A stretch of 64,000 nucleotides of DNA, taken from the NCBI GenBank assembly GCA_949126835.1, contig OX421495.1, positions 21,707,458 through 21,771,457 of the forward strand, read 5' to 3'. The position numbers and the translations under genes are program-made. The notes below the pieces were generated by a model. It was not told the DNA's origin. It did not search any database and saw only the letters and a program-made list of their open reading frames with translations. Source of the stretch: Anisus vortex (taxonomy: Eukaryota > Mollusca > Gastropoda > Planorbidae). This document shows, piece after piece, positions 1 through 12,315 of this stretch. Position 1 is the first letter of the stretch. Each line of letters starts with the position of its first letter.

Positions 1-1796
1 AGAAGGAGAATAAACCTAGATGCTAGTCCTCGTTGGCAATTGACCCAAATGAATCAACTAGTATTGTCGAAGAAGAAAAGGGACAAAGAGACTTGCCAAG
101 GGGGACGTAGAAAGCATATTACAAAGAATCATAGTGATTAGTACCTTTGTAAAAATGTGATAGAAAACAATTACCTTGATAGGTAGACAAAAACGTGTAC
201 ACATGTGTAGGATGGTGATTTAAACCAAAATAATACAGTGTAAAGGTGAATTGCTATAAAAATTATTATTTTACAAATAACATACTTGGAGAGGGTTAGG
301 AGAGGCTATGGCGAGTGATGTAAGCCTCAATATAATAAAGCAAGAATATAACAATTTCAATCCTATTTATTAAAAGATAGTACAAACAAATGTTGTTATT
401 CTTAAAGTTAAAGTATGTCAACACGTGGTTTACCAACCAACTTAGATACAGAAACAACAACATTCAACTACACCCAGGCTTATTGTGCAACTGATTTAAC
501 AATTTAGTCACAATAAATGAGAAATCAGATTCACATAAGATATATAGGCCTATTAAATAAGATAAAATAATTAAGTAAAGGTTATAGGTGGTTAATTTTA
601 GTGTTAAAAACCACGACCATGTGGTATCACAGTCAGTAAAGCAGTCTTCTCCAGTTCCCGTTGTCAGGGTATACAAGTGATCATTTGGCAAGGTTGAGAT
701 GATAACTAAGCACAAATATTTAGAGTCTAAATCATGACTTTATCGCAAGAGAATTCCAAGAAAAATAATAGATTAGGCCAGTTAATAAAGTGCATGTTTA
801 TTTCATATATTTAAGATATGTTTGCTGTGTCTCTATAGCAAGCTTAGAAATTGATTAAAGGCTATTTAAATATAATTGCAGATTTAATATTTAACCCTAG
901 TTTAAGTGACCCCTTAATTTTTTTACGGCATCAATTAAAATATAAAAACTACAAGAAAATCAGGACCAGAATTTGATCTACCCAAAATCCTCTATTTATG
1001 ACAATTTTGGAGGAAATTGTGAAAATTGTAATTATTATCACACAACACTGAAGTGTACTAAATAATATTACAATGTTAACAACAAGCATTAACCACATGC
1101 TTCCTATTATAAAAGTTTGGCAAAAAATCTAAAACAATGGGCTCTTTCTTTACCATCATTTTTATTTCATATTTTATGGATTCTCATTTTTAAATGTAAT
1201 TTATTATATATATACTGCTAGTAATTTTCTTTTTACAGTAGCTACTTACTGATTTTAAAGTTAAACTTTAACTGATATATTTATCTTTAAACTAAATTCA
1301 ATATTTATAATGATAATATATTTGTAACTTGATCTGCACATTAATGTAGGAAACATTTTTTACATTTTTTAGCAAAAATGAAATTCTTTAGCAAAACATT
1401 CTAAATTTAGGATTGTTTGCTAAATACTTTTTATAAGTCTTATATGGGTTTAAATAGCAGCAAAAAAAAATTTGTTTTTCAGAAATCGTTCAGGATCTTT
1501 GAATCATTCTTAAAAGATTATGTTTTTAGTTAATATTTAAATGCAATAGATGCAGCCTTGCTAAAATCTAGCCAACATCAACAGTGACAGAAATATTCTC
1601 ACTCAACTTGTTAAACACGTAAGTTCATAAATCCACATTTTTAAGTGTGTCCTATATTTTAAGACTATTTATACCAGAGTCTTTATATAGAAAAAGAAGT
1701 CCATGTTTTGGGTTTGAAAAGAAATCAATTTTTTCATTTACTTGATTAATTTTTTAGCTATTGAAAAAAATCCTTTATTAAGATAAGATAAGATAA

Positions 1797-1880
1797 GAAT
1801 GGGCATTTCTTATAGCGCTTCTATCCATGCTTCTAAATTAGCATGCTCAGTGCGCTCTTGGTGTGATTTGCAGTGGCAGA
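1797..1880 (-). repeat. dispersed-repeat 3' tail, probable non-LTR element
   Basis: The stretch holds a 'tatagcgcttct' motif followed by 'agcatgctcagtgcgctc'. Such 'gcgctat' tails are typical of 3' ends of invertebrate non-LTR elements, like the clearer example at 17.3 kb. It is short and the family is not identified. Confidence 0.3.
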
Positions 1881-2291
1881 TGTATTAAATTTATTAACAA
1901 TTTCTTAGGAAAACTAAATTGCAAAGCAATTTTTATAATGGACATTTTTTTTTTAGTTTGACAATCATAATTAAGACTTAAATAAAGCAGTAAATCAGTT
2001 AGGAACTACAGGTGTATTCTTGAACAATGTTAGATTCTTTGGTGAGGAATTTAGTTTTTTAGATTATTTTCCCAAACAAACAAAAATTAGCATAGGGGCC
2101 TACCTGGTACATTGAATGAGTTTTATTTATATAAAACCTATTGATATTGCAGTAAATAATGTTTATCTCATCTTTTATCATCTTAAACTATATATTGTAT
2201 ATATATAAATATAATGCTACAATTGTGATGCTTCTTAACAGAAGCTTCTTGTGCCCTATCTGGGGGTTGAGATTTGAGTATAGAGTATAGC

Positions 2292-2332
2292 TGTATAGTT
2301 ACTGTATAGTTACTGTATAGTTACTGTATAGT
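2292..2332. repeat. 11-bp tandem repeat, about 3.7 copies
   Basis: Unit tgtatagttac repeated in a short run. Confidence 0.8.
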
Positions 2333-3518
2333 CCTGCATTTTTATTCTATTAGGGTTTTCATTTTTATTAACTGTTTTTTAGTTCCTAGTTTGTTCAGGT
2401 AACCCATTCTATGTCTGGGTGTCACTCCAGAAAGATAACATAGGCCGATATATTTTTGTTCTTGCATATAGGCATAGGCCCATACAGCTTATTATGTGAT
2501 ATGCAATAATAAAAGAAAAGTGTTTTTATTGCTGTGTCTATCGGGGCATTGCAATAACTTAATAACAATTCCATAGTGCCAATAGTGTTGGGTTGTATTT
2601 TAAGTTAAAATTAGGCCTAAATAATAAGAAACAAAACTATTACAAATCATGAAATTATGTAATCTTGTGTTAATTTTCGGTATACCTAATTTCATATTTT
2701 AATATTTATTCAAATTTCTCAGCCACACTCAGTGCTAATTACAGGCTATACTCGGCTATAGTATAGGACTATTATAATATTATATTTCTGTCTTTTATTA
2801 TATTTCTTGGTCTATTTTAATTCTATAGTCTAGGCCTACCTATAGCCTATAGTTTAAGTTTATGATTAGATGTTATTACCACTTTTTCCTTACATATGAT
2901 ATAAGTATATAAGATACATAGCCTACCTACTTAGCAAAGCACTCATTTTAATTTGGTAATTTAGCTTAGTGTCTGGTCATAGACTCATCATAGAGTCATA
3001 GAGACATAGAATGTTTGTAAGTGTGCACTATAAAGTTAGCAACAGTGTGCTATCGACAGGTTTTAGTTATTAAAGTTAAAATTATTAAATTAAATAAATC
3101 ATATAAAATGTGTTATGTTTTAGGTTTGTTATTTAAAAAAGCAGTCATGACGGCCGAATGGAAGTATTGGAAGTTTATACTTTCTATGTCTATGACGTCT
3201 ATGACATTTTTTAATCAAAATAAACGTACAATAAACTTAAGAAGTAGTAAAATTGGTATATATTAGAAATTTAACCAAGTGTAGTAGGCCTAAGTTTTAA
3301 AACTACTATTAAGGAGTGAAAACGTTTTTCCAGCTGACAAAACACATAACAATTACATCTCGTACGAGATATAGATCTTAGTATACTATAGGATAGGCTA
3401 TAGTTATAGGCTAGGCTAGACTAGAAACGAAATTGGGTCACCAGTTATCCTGTTAAAAATAGTCGGCTAAATGACAGCTGAATTAAACAGTTAATCAATT
3501 TAAATCAAAAGCACTTAC

Positions 3519-3538
3519 TTTCTTTTATCTTTGGCCAT
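3519..3538 (-). CDS. candidate first coding exon (starts MAKDKR)
   Basis: On the minus strand ATG GCC AAA GAT AAA AGA AA is followed directly by GTAAGTGC, a near-ideal splice donor, leaving phase 2. The start sits about 120-140 bases downstream of two adjacent ETS-type sites (3661-3675), which suits a short 5'UTR. The encoded start is Met-Ala followed by lysine- and arginine-rich residues, common in nuclear or ribosomal proteins, but six codons cannot identify a family. No downstream exon was found before the window edge, so the next exon would lie in 1-3500 unrecognised, or outside. The call rests only on start context, donor and promoter motifs. Confidence 0.35.
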
Positions 3539-3654
3539 TATTGATGAACCATCCAATTAAAAATACACTTTGAAGTTATCGAAAAAATGAAAATTATCCT
3601 TCAAAACACACTTTCAATGTTGTATGGCAATAGACGTCATGAAAAAGTTTCATG

Positions 3655-3680
3655 AGAACTTTCCGGTTCCGGGTCAAAAA
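3655..3680 (-). promoter_or_regulatory. paired ETS-type sites, candidate core promoter
   Basis: The minus strand reads GACCCGGAACCGGAAAG, two CCGGAA cores six bases apart. Such pairs are frequent near start sites of TATA-less promoters. They lie upstream of the candidate first exon at 3538. Confidence 0.35.
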
Positions 3681-3902
3681 AAAAAAACTTCCCACTTACG
3701 GACAAGAGTTATGAATATAAAGTGGAGTGACAAAAATGTTGGGGCAAGAGGAGAGGGAAAATACGAAGAAAAATTTTAATGCTTTTGGCCGGTACAGTCT
3801 ATACATTTGTTAATCATAACCATCATATCTTTGAAATATATTCCTAAAGAAAATATTGATTATTACTTATTAAGCAAGTTTGGCTCCTGCAAGCAAAACT
3901 AT

Positions 3903-3969
3903 GTATCGACGGGGATAAAACGTGATTTCCACGTGTTTTCGTTGTTTCCACGTTTTCCACCGTCGATAC
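3903..3969. mobile_element. palindromic miniature element, copy 1
   Basis: Perfect 10-bp inverted repeats GTATCGACGG / CCGTCGATAC bound a 67-bp unit with a second inner inverted pair AAAACGTG / CACGTTTT and a central CACGTG. Its right arm, reverse complemented, aligns with the left arm of the element at 4217. I infer a small foldback or MITE family; no duplicated target site is clear. Confidence 0.5.
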
Positions 3970-4216
3970 AACGTGGTATGTCGTCTGAGTTAACAATATA
4001 GTCTATAAATATTATAGAATTATAGACAGAATAGGCCTACTTTAGACTTTAGAGTGCTTTAGACCATCCTACGATGCGTTCTTTGGGCCACTAAGTAGCC
4101 TAGGTCTAAACTATAGGCCCCTAACGCCTAAGTCTTTGTTATTAGGCCTATATAGGCCTACCATTTTAATGTTTATGACATAGATCTATTAGAAAGCAAA
4201 GGTAAGATTGTGTATG

Positions 4217-4290
4217 GCACACCACGTCGTATCAACGGTGAAAAAACGTGGATTCCACGCCCCCCCCCCCCTTGATAGGACGTGATGTGC
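4217..4290. mobile_element. palindromic miniature element, copy 2
   Basis: Imperfect inverted ends of about 19 bp, GCACACCACGTCGTATCAA against GCACATCACGTCCTATCAA (right end reverse complemented), enclose AACGTGGATTCCACG and a run of 12 or more C. It is related to the copy at 3903 by the shared CCACGT-GTATC-ACGG arm. Confidence 0.5.
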
Positions 4291-4570
4291 CCGGTGGGCG
4301 AATTGTCTGGAATCGGCTAAAATGGAAAATGGTAGACCTAACCTCTTTGTAAATGTAAAGATGCATTTTTTCTTTTTCAGCCAACCTATAGGTTACGTTA
4401 AATACCAGAAGCCTTAATTAATTAGGATTGCAAGGAATGATCTAAAATGGAAGAGAAAATTGTGCAAGGTAAAGGAGAACAATAAAAGGCACAGTCTTAT
4501 CACGTGATTATAATTTCACCCAAATCTATTTCGAAAGAAAAAAACACCATCGTCATCGCCTATTACTCTT

Positions 4571-4876
4571 CTAAAGGCATAGATCACCAACAAGGACTCT
4601 CCAGCCATTCAGGTCCTGAGCGAGTCTTTCAAACTGTCCCCAAGAGTGACCTGTTTTCTTGACGCCAGTATCCAGGTCCCGGCGCCAGATGTTACGTGGT
4701 CGACCTATCTTCCTATTCTCTTGGGGGTTCCATGATAAGGACTGTCTGGTGGTGTTAGAAGTCGGTTTTCTGAGTGTGTGCCCCAACCATCTCCATCGAT
4801 TTGCGTTTAGGTCTACATGACGTTCTGATTCTGACATGAATACCGACCCTTGTACCTGGCGAAATCTCTCATTCAC
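4571..4876 (-). pseudogene. C-terminal fragment of a non-LTR retrotransposon reverse transcriptase
   Basis: A 101-codon frame contains RWRWLGHTLRKP, then WNPQ, then GRPRNIWRRDLD, a W-x-QFERLAQD block and a final WRVLVGDLC. This ordered set is the characteristic carboxy end of RTE/CR1-like endonuclease-reverse transcriptase polyproteins. No upstream catalytic part is present, so this is a 5'-truncated copy. An (AAAG)n-like tract lies just upstream in element orientation. A shorter inverted copy of the same segment is at 6032-6140. Confidence 0.75.
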
Positions 4877-4909
4877 TTTCTTCTTTCTTTCTTTCTTGTT
4901 TCATTCATT

Positions 4910-5795
4910 TTTTTTCCTCCGTCTTTTCCCATGTCCATCTTTTTTTGCATGATCTCCAGATCGCTGCCTGTTGACCTGTGCGACCCCAGAGCTCATCGTT
5001 ACTGATCATGTCCGGCCAGCGTATCTGCAAAATCCTCCTGAATTTATGAAAGTCTGTTGTTGTTTTTTTTTTTGTGTGTGTCGTTAGAAGTTGTATAATA
5101 ATTGTATGTGTGTGTCGTTAGAAGTTGTATAATTGAAACCTTAGATTAATCAAACTTCTAAATTTTTAATTCTCATTCTCAAACACCAAATACCCTTTTG
5201 ATGTTAGGCTTTAATAAATTATACATTATTTTTAGAGGTAGGCCCCCCTATGCCTATAATAATAAGAATGCGAATTATAGGCCTATGCATAAATATTGTA
5301 AAAAAACTTTTAAATCATTACATTTATATACTTATTAACATCATTTCTGTAAAAAAAATTACTAATTTATATTGCCGGTGGAAAGACTAAATTTTATATA
5401 AATACTTATTCTCGCCAATTCAATGTCATGGCTATTTAGGTTTCAGGATTTCAAACATGAGAGGAATTACCCATGTCTGGTGCTAGGTAGACTATAAAAT
5501 TTCTTTGAATGGGGTTCTTGTTAAACAGTTTGCTTTAAAAAAAAATTAAACCTTTAGAATTCTATGACCATTGACCACAGACCGGCAAGAGATTTAATAG
5601 TAAGCGATTAAAAAAAAAAATTTCAATGTTTCATTTTTGTTCTACAAATATAAATACCGAAAAAATGCGATATGGATGGATTCTTCATAGCACACTAGAA
5701 AAGATGATTTTGATGCGACTGTCATAAGTGAGAATCACTGTATGATTTAATAAGAAGTAGACTAGGGGCGATTAAGTAAGATGGAGAAAGAAAAA
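4910..5795. other. non-coding stretch
   Basis: AT-rich, with a short direct duplication of a 'gtgtgtcgttagaagttgta' segment near 5074-5132. No gene evidence seen. Confidence 0.4.
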
Positions 5796-6002
5796 CGATA
5801 GATAGAATGATAGATGGATAGAATGATAGGTAGAATGACAGAGAGAATGATAGATTGATAGAATGATAGATAGAATGATAGGATGATAGATTGATAGAAT
5901 GATAGATAGAATTATAGATAGAATTATAGATAGACTTATAGATAGAATGATAGACATAGAATGATAGCTAGAATGATAGATAGATAGAAGGATAGATAGA
6001 TA
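5796..6002. repeat. GATA/GAATGATA microsatellite
   Basis: Interspersed gatagaatgatagata units over about 200 bases. The open frame on the opposite strand is a low-complexity Ser/Ile/Leu repeat and not a gene. Confidence 0.85.
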
Positions 6003-6031
6003 GCGGGAAATGGAGAGAAAGACCGAAGAAA

Positions 6032-6140
6032 AATGAATGAAACAAAAAAAGTAAGAAAGAAAAGAAAGCAAGAAGTGAAAGAGAGATTTCGTCAGGTACG
6101 AGGGGCGGTAATCATGTCAGAATGCTATGTAGACATGAAT
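6032..6140 (+). pseudogene. short inverted copy of the non-LTR fragment
   Basis: Reads ERFRQVRGAVIMSEC then YVDMN, parallel to ERFRQVQGSVFMSES then HVDLN in the 4571-4876 fragment. The lysine-rich lead-in over the GAAAG-rich tract is shared too. It breaks off after about 25 recognisable residues. Confidence 0.55.
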
Positions 6141-6743
6141 GTTCTTCCATCCACACTGAACGGGCTTTTTTTAAACGAATCATTTTATTATCCATTATCT
6201 TGGACACAGAGGGATATTTTTAGCGTTTATATATCAGTAGGGCTTCTTAAAAGGAATATAATATTTTGTCGATTTTTTTCTCTCTCTGAATTGTGCAAGT
6301 TATACAACGCACAATGACCCGCAGGTCACGTGGGAAAAGCTCATTTAATTTATATTTGGAGTCTCCCGAGAATGACAACTATTGATGCCTCCTCCCCTTT
6401 TCCACAGGTTTTTTATTCAACTAAAAGGGTTTTCCAAAACAGATGTCACTCTAGTTTGAATTATTTCTCACACATAGATTCCACTGACATCACAAATAAG
6501 TCACCTCTCTCCTCTACCCTTCTCTACTCCATTATGCTCAGATATGATGCTTATAATAAATAATATAAGATAACTAGTACTGTATTATTGAATCTTGAAT
6601 GACTTCTGGCAAATTTTAAATTCTTGCAATATATATTTTTTAAATTTAAAGATTTCTTTTTTTATACGCGTCATCGTACTTTGTGTAACCCCAATAACCT
6701 CATACTTCTGTGACGTCATCAACAGATCGTAGGCGTTCTAGAA
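6141..6743. other. non-coding stretch
   Basis: A 77-codon frame at 6330-6563 has no recognised motif or clear splice sites, so I leave it uncalled. Confidence 0.35.
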
Positions 6744-6949
6744 CAGGGGTCGGCACCCTTTTGGTAACACTGTGCCAAAGTAGGAGTTCTATATCTTTCA
6801 GCGTGCCAACAGCCAAAAAGTCAACGCGCACCACCAATTTTGTGTGTGTAGAAGCGACTCGAGTTGCCTTTGAGTGGTCTTCTGCGTGCCATTTAAAAAT
6901 CATTCTGCGTGCCAAGTCTGGCAAGCGGGTCGTAGGTTGCCGACCCCTG
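6744..6949 (+). mobile_element. hAT-like MITE, copy 1 (206 bp)
   Basis: Ends are CAGGGGTCGGCA and TTGCCGACCCCTG, inverted to each other. Flanks are TTCTAGAA on the left and GTCTAGAT on the right, sharing the core TCTAGA in the 8-bp position expected of hAT insertions. The interior repeats a gcgtgccaa motif shared with the other four copies in the window. No coding capacity. Confidence 0.8.
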
Positions 6950-7363
6950 GTCTAGATGTTTACAACTAAGCAGAAAATAACTGAAAATAACGTTGTTGTT
7001 TTTTTTTTGTTTGTTTACTAATATTTTCGACCGAATTTTTTAAATCCGTATCGCAAACTTTATTGCAAGGATGATTATGTAAAGTTTTAACCCACCTGTG
7101 GCCAGGTAAGTTCAGTCTAAAGTCTGAACAGATACAGAAATTTAGAAAAAAATTTGGTTAAGGTTATAAAAAAAAGTGTGGGGGGGGGGGAGGGGGGAGA
7201 GGTGCATGTGATTATTTTGATAATCATCCTCAATATCAGCGCTTCCCAATTTTGTTTTGTGGCCAATTTATTAATATATTATTACTTCGACCCGATGTTT
7301 GGCAAACTTTGCTCTACCTCTATATAAACGAGGAATATATATTTAGATCTACTTGTGTCCATA

Positions 7364-7365
<2 letters not shown>

Positions 7366-7441
<76 letters not shown>
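7366..7441 (+). repeat. (TG)n microsatellite, about 38 units
   Basis: Uninterrupted gt/tg dinucleotides; the Cys-Val ORFs crossing it are artefacts. Confidence 0.95.
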
Positions 7442-7444
<3 letters not shown>

Positions 7445-7897
7445 GCTTTGATCCCCGATTACATGGCCGTTCACTTTCCAAAAATGGGGTGGGTATTAGT
7501 TGTTTTTCTCTCTCTCTTTCAAACCTTCAATGTCAGGGGAAGTGGAGTGAGGCCCAATATAGTGATAGTTATATTATACAAAACAAAACTTTTAGAAGGG
7601 TTCGGGGGGGGGGGCACTTAGGCGTACACTCATGCTTGTACGCTAGTTAATCCTAGGAGTCGTTAAAGGGCACTTGTGGAGACAAAATAAAATTGAGCAT
7701 TGAATTTGATTTTTTTCTATGGAACAAACATTTTTATTAGATTTTTATTAGGATACCAAATAACGTTGTCGTTTTTTAATAATGAAATGGTCACACAAAT
7801 TACCACATTCATTCAATAAAGTACTCATAGCGTTTAATGCATTATAACAAAAGATATTGTATGATAAAGCAGTTTTGTATGTATATCTATATAATTT

Positions 7898-8130
7898 AAT
7901 ATCTATCTATATATATATATATATATAAGTACATAAGTACAAAAGTATATATATATATATCATGAAGGGTGTGTGTAAGTGTGTGTATTCACATACTTAC
8001 ACACGAAGAAAAAGACAGTCAGACAGACAGATATATATATGTATAGACAGATAGATAGATTAATAGATAGATAGACAGACATATTAATATAGATAGATAA
8101 ATACATAAATAGACCGATATATATATATAT
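7898..8130. repeat. compound (TA)n / GATA / GACA microsatellite
   Basis: Alternating tatata, gatagata and gacagaca tracts. Confidence 0.85.
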
Positions 8131-9780
8131 AATATTTTATAGATAGAAAGATAGGAATAGAGATACGCATATACTGAGAGAGAGAATTACAGCGATGCGG
8201 ATATGCTCAGGGTTGGATTCACCTTAGGTATTGCTTACCGCCTCAAGGAAAGGGGAACCATGGACATTTTCCGAACCAGGAATTTAACATAATCCATGGC
8301 ACATACGGCGCAATATTGCAAATGATGGACAACTGAACCAGGATCTGAAAATAAAAAGTCCCAAATCGTATACCACACACACACAAAATAAACGTATCAA
8401 ATGATTAGTCAATTTTTTAAAAGAACGAGAAAACTTTTGAAATATAAATTGTGTAAATAGGCCTATAGCCTACGTCAAAAAACATATCATCTTACTATAA
8501 ATTTTCATTTCACTGCAATAAATTAAATTGCATTGTAGGGTTTCTTCTTATTATGTTTTAAATGGCTTTTATAAAGAGGTTTGGCATCTAAATATTTGTA
8601 ATTTGTAGTGCTTTGGGCCCCTCAGGGTGTTAGGCTAATCCGGCCATTGATGTATTTAATCACATTTCTATCAGCTGATCATTGTCAGTTTTTTTTTGGT
8701 TAGTCTGTTCCTCTACCTTTCAATATTTCCGACATTGAGTCCGTTATTGATTAGTTGACCCCTCTATTGCCGTGGTAGTTGGGCCTTAGGCCTAGGTCCT
8801 AAACATACTTTTCCCAAATAAAAATACCGATTTTATTTTACTTCACATAAAAAGCGTAAATGTTCTTTTGTTTCTTTAAGTGAAAACTGTAACTAAATTG
8901 CTCGTTTGTTTTGTTTTTAAAAAGCCAATAATCAATAGAACAACTTAGACAAATAAAATGTTTACCTAAAAAATAATCTCATTTGGCATGCGGAGAAATC
9001 AGTCACGTGTATCGGGGTATATTGCTTATTCCAGGGACATTCCCAGTACACGCTTCATTCAACCGTGACTATTTTTTTAAAATCTATTTTGACAATCAAG
9101 GAACTAAACCCCTCTCAAGTTCGGGGTTAACCCCAGGGTGCCTTTACATACACACACACAGGCATACACAAACAGGCACACAAAATGGGGGGGGGGACTA
9201 AACCCCATAACAATTTTTTTGCTCCACTTCTCGGTAAAAAATGTTTCGTTTAATATTTCTAGTTACTAGAGCAGAACAGTTTGGGAGGGAGGAGGGGAAG
9301 GATTTTAGTTGGTTAAGTTAAATATGGGTCTGCTAAGACTTAACCCCGACCCCTTAGACATACCTCCCCCCTACTATACACACACACACATATAACCCTG
9401 ACATATCAGTATTCAAAAGATTAATACCAAAACATGTTGTTTATCACCAGACTATATTGTATTTATTTCATATCCTCTTAAATTTTTACCTTTTTCATTA
9501 TCCCGTTTCACGACCGCCAGTAAGTAAGAAGGGGTGAGGTGGCAAGTACCCGATTCTTTCATTTTAACTAGGTTATAAAACAAAGCTCAATAAAATGTTT
9601 TGGTGGCGTCTTTAGTAAACATAAACAATCACTTTTAATCCTAATTTAGAATTGTGGGGTTTAGGCCGGATTCATGCCAAATTTTGATTCCAGGTGCCAC
9701 ACCTGTGGGGAGGAAGAAGATAGGGGGCCTACAGTTCAGAGAATGCTACGTTGTTTTTTCTACCCGACTTGCCAGCCTTT
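8131..9780. other. non-coding stretch
   Basis: Contains a few CA/CACA tracts (9150-9185, 9377-9392) and G-runs. The 72-codon frame at 8983-9201 ends in a CA repeat and is unsupported. Confidence 0.35.
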
Positions 9781-9860
9781 GACGTGGCGAGTCGTATAAT
9801 CCATTTTTCCATTGCTCCCTATGGAGACTTAGCCGCTCTACCAACGAACTCCGAGGTTTA
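9781..9860 (-). mobile_element. tRNA-like SINE head
   Basis: On the minus strand TTGGTAGAGCGGCTAAGTC resembles a tRNA D-arm with a pol III A box. It is followed by a segment that recalls invertebrate SINE bodies. The B box is not clear. Confidence 0.35.
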
Positions 9861-10706
9861 GGAACTTTAGGCTATATCCAGAACACTAAAAGGCCATTGA
9901 TATCAACATCCAGTTCAATAGGAGATCTTGCCTTGTTTCGACCGTCTATATCTCCATGTCTGTTTTTTTTTGTTTGTAGGCCTATGTTTTGTTTTGCATA
10001 CAACTGTTCTCAAGACAATGGTGAGATAAGACATCGCACTTTCCAACCATTTTGATGGTTGTTGTGAAGTGGAATCTATTTTTCATTTCTTTTTTTTTTT
10101 TTTTTCGTTTGACGATTGTAGGCTATAGGCCTTTTTGAACGAACTAGACATAAATATGCTGACCTTTTTTTAAAAAGTTATTAATGCAAAGGTGTTTGTT
10201 TTTTATCTGGCATTGTGCGAAGCACTGATTCCATATCCTTGAGCCAGAATCCCTTTCTCCCCCTCCAAAATGATACTTGTAGTTTATTTATGAAATGCTT
10301 CAATATAAAGTCAACTAGAGATTTTTTATAGCTAGCCCCTCCCCCTCATTTTTTTCATCTACGAACTGTAACGAAAATTTTGTAGTTAGAAAATCTAAGG
10401 GAGAGAAACACAAAAATTACTTGTATCGCTTTTTTATATTTAGTGATCTCCCTTGTTTTCTTTTTTTTTATTTATTTATATTTTATCTTTATTGGGCGTA
10501 AAGAATTTAAACAAGTAAAAGAGCATACGATTCTCAGAATTTATTTACAGCATCAATTCAATGAATTAATAAACTGCCGTTATTAGCTCTCTGGTGGCCA
10601 CAGTAAAAGGCTTGGTGGGCCATGCTGCAGCTTTCGGACCGCATGTTGCACGTCTCTGACCTAAGCTCATTGTAAATAGGCCTATATAGGCTTCAATGTA
10701 AATATA

Positions 10707-10850
10707 AGTAAAGTACCCGTTGGACCAAATGGATCATAGGGCCGTTGAAGCAGCGTTCAGTGGCCACGCCATCCTAGTGGATGTGTGACCAGCACAATGC
10801 TACACATTGGTACGCCAGCCGAACGCGCTGCCGCTCGGCCACCGTGCCCG
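10707..10850 (-). mobile_element. SINE family A, copy 1
   Basis: The minus strand starts GGGCACGGTGGCCGAGCGGC, a tRNA-Leu/Ser-like 5' end with A box TGGCCGAGCGG. It ends with a body reading 'gatccatttggtccaacggg' and 'gtactttac'. That body recurs at 38.8 kb and 61.9 kb. Confidence 0.65.
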
Positions 10851-12315
10851 AAGATATAAATATATATATTACATAAATATTTATTTCGAATTGACAATCT
10901 CGGTTCAAAGATGCCTTAGAAAGACTAGATATAATTGAGAGGGCATTTGAATCTAAATTGTTGAGAGATCTACTTTAGGTCATATCCTCTATAAGCAGAC
11001 ATTTTTAATTGTGTAGAATTGTCTTAAGTAAATATTTTAAGTTGCCAACAAGTAAAACATGGGCAAAAAAAATATTTTAGTATTAAATGGTGTATTTTTT
11101 AATTTATAACAATTTTCTAAGCTCGATTTAATTTATAGCACTGCAATTCAAAGAAGTAACGCAACTCTTACAAATATTTTTCTAACGTCATTTTCCTTAG
11201 TTGCCTCCCTTTGATCAGTTCTGGTGGCAACATACTTTTTTTTTTTAATAAAAGGGGTAAACCTATTTATATCAGGGTGTTCAATAGAAAAAAAAAGAAT
11301 GTCGCTATATCTCATGGAATAAATATAGGCCTATATTTCCTTTCACGAGGAAACATTTAGCTATAGATCTAGGACATTTATATTTCTTCTTCTTCTTCAT
11401 ATTATTGTGGAGACCCCCGTAAGGACCAAGGAAAGATTCGACAATTTAACTACACAAAAAAAAAAAAAAATTAAGAATAACAAGAATTACAAACAGATGC
11501 CAGAGTTTCACTTAGTCCAGCCCTTCAGTGAAGATTTGAAAACCGGCACAGAAGGGACTGTGGTGGAGGCCTCGTCCAATGTGTTCCAAGAAAATTCTCG
11601 TGTTACATAGTCAGGAAAATGTTTTTTGTATTGATAAATGATGTCATGTGATAGAATAGTCAACACCGAATTTTGTTTGTTATAAATCAGGTTTCAATGG
11701 CTCGTTCAGATTTCAGATGGGAGATAGATAGTTGCCCCACGACCGTAACACACTTATTCCTCTCTGGTTCAACTAATAACAGTGGTCTCTTTCCAACCTC
11801 TACTTCCGAGATGAAAGGGGAAAGTCGTGATTCCCCACACTCTCACTTTAAGGGGTATGAGTAGATCTAATATTCTCACACTCACAAAACTAAATAAACA
11901 AACACATTGATAACGACTTTGAACAGAAAAGCAATTTATTAATATCATCAAAGTATTTTAAAATTATAAATAATTGTACAGTATTTTCACATTATATATA
12001 TTTTATAGTTCTTTTATTTTTACATATTTTTTTCCATTAAAAATAAAAAATTTATAGTTAGAGACAGGCTCCTTTATTGTCAATGCACGGGTCAGAGATT
12101 GTGAACTTGATCTTGTTCAATACATCATGTCTTTTATTTGAATGACGAGATTCATACAACACAATACTTGACGTACTGCAAGTAAGGGGATTTAAAACAC
12201 ACAATACAGCATCTCACGAAATTTCAACACTCAATACCATCCATGACTTACAATTTAGTTCTTATAAAGCTTTAACCATGTAGCTTAATTAATTAAAAAA
12301 ATCGTAGGGCTAGAT
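10851..12315. other. non-coding stretch
   Basis: AT-rich. Small frames at 11407-11610 and 11673-11864 have no splice support and contain A-runs. Possible minus-strand poly(A) signals for the gene at 13.3 kb are at 12073-12078 and 12133-12138 (TTTATT on plus). Confidence 0.35.

Larger units (their letters stand above)
1..3518. other. AT-rich non-coding stretch
   Basis: No convincing exon is visible here. The longest open stretch (464-715, minus, 83 codons) has no splice context and no recognisable motif. TAGGCCTA-like palindromes recur (about 546, 2611, 2834, 3285). If the first exon proposed at 3519-3538 is real, this stretch would be the start of its first intron. Confidence 0.4.

Noticed and set aside
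464..715. 83-codon minus-strand frame
   Set aside because: Part looks protein-like (STLPNDHLYTLTTGTGED) but it degrades into AT-rich hydrophobic sequence and has no supported start or splice sites.
7252..7650. 132-codon frame
   Set aside because: Its core is the (TG)n microsatellite.
9990..10130. SINE or small RNA candidate near a T-run
   Set aside because: No A/B boxes or stable fold were apparent by eye.
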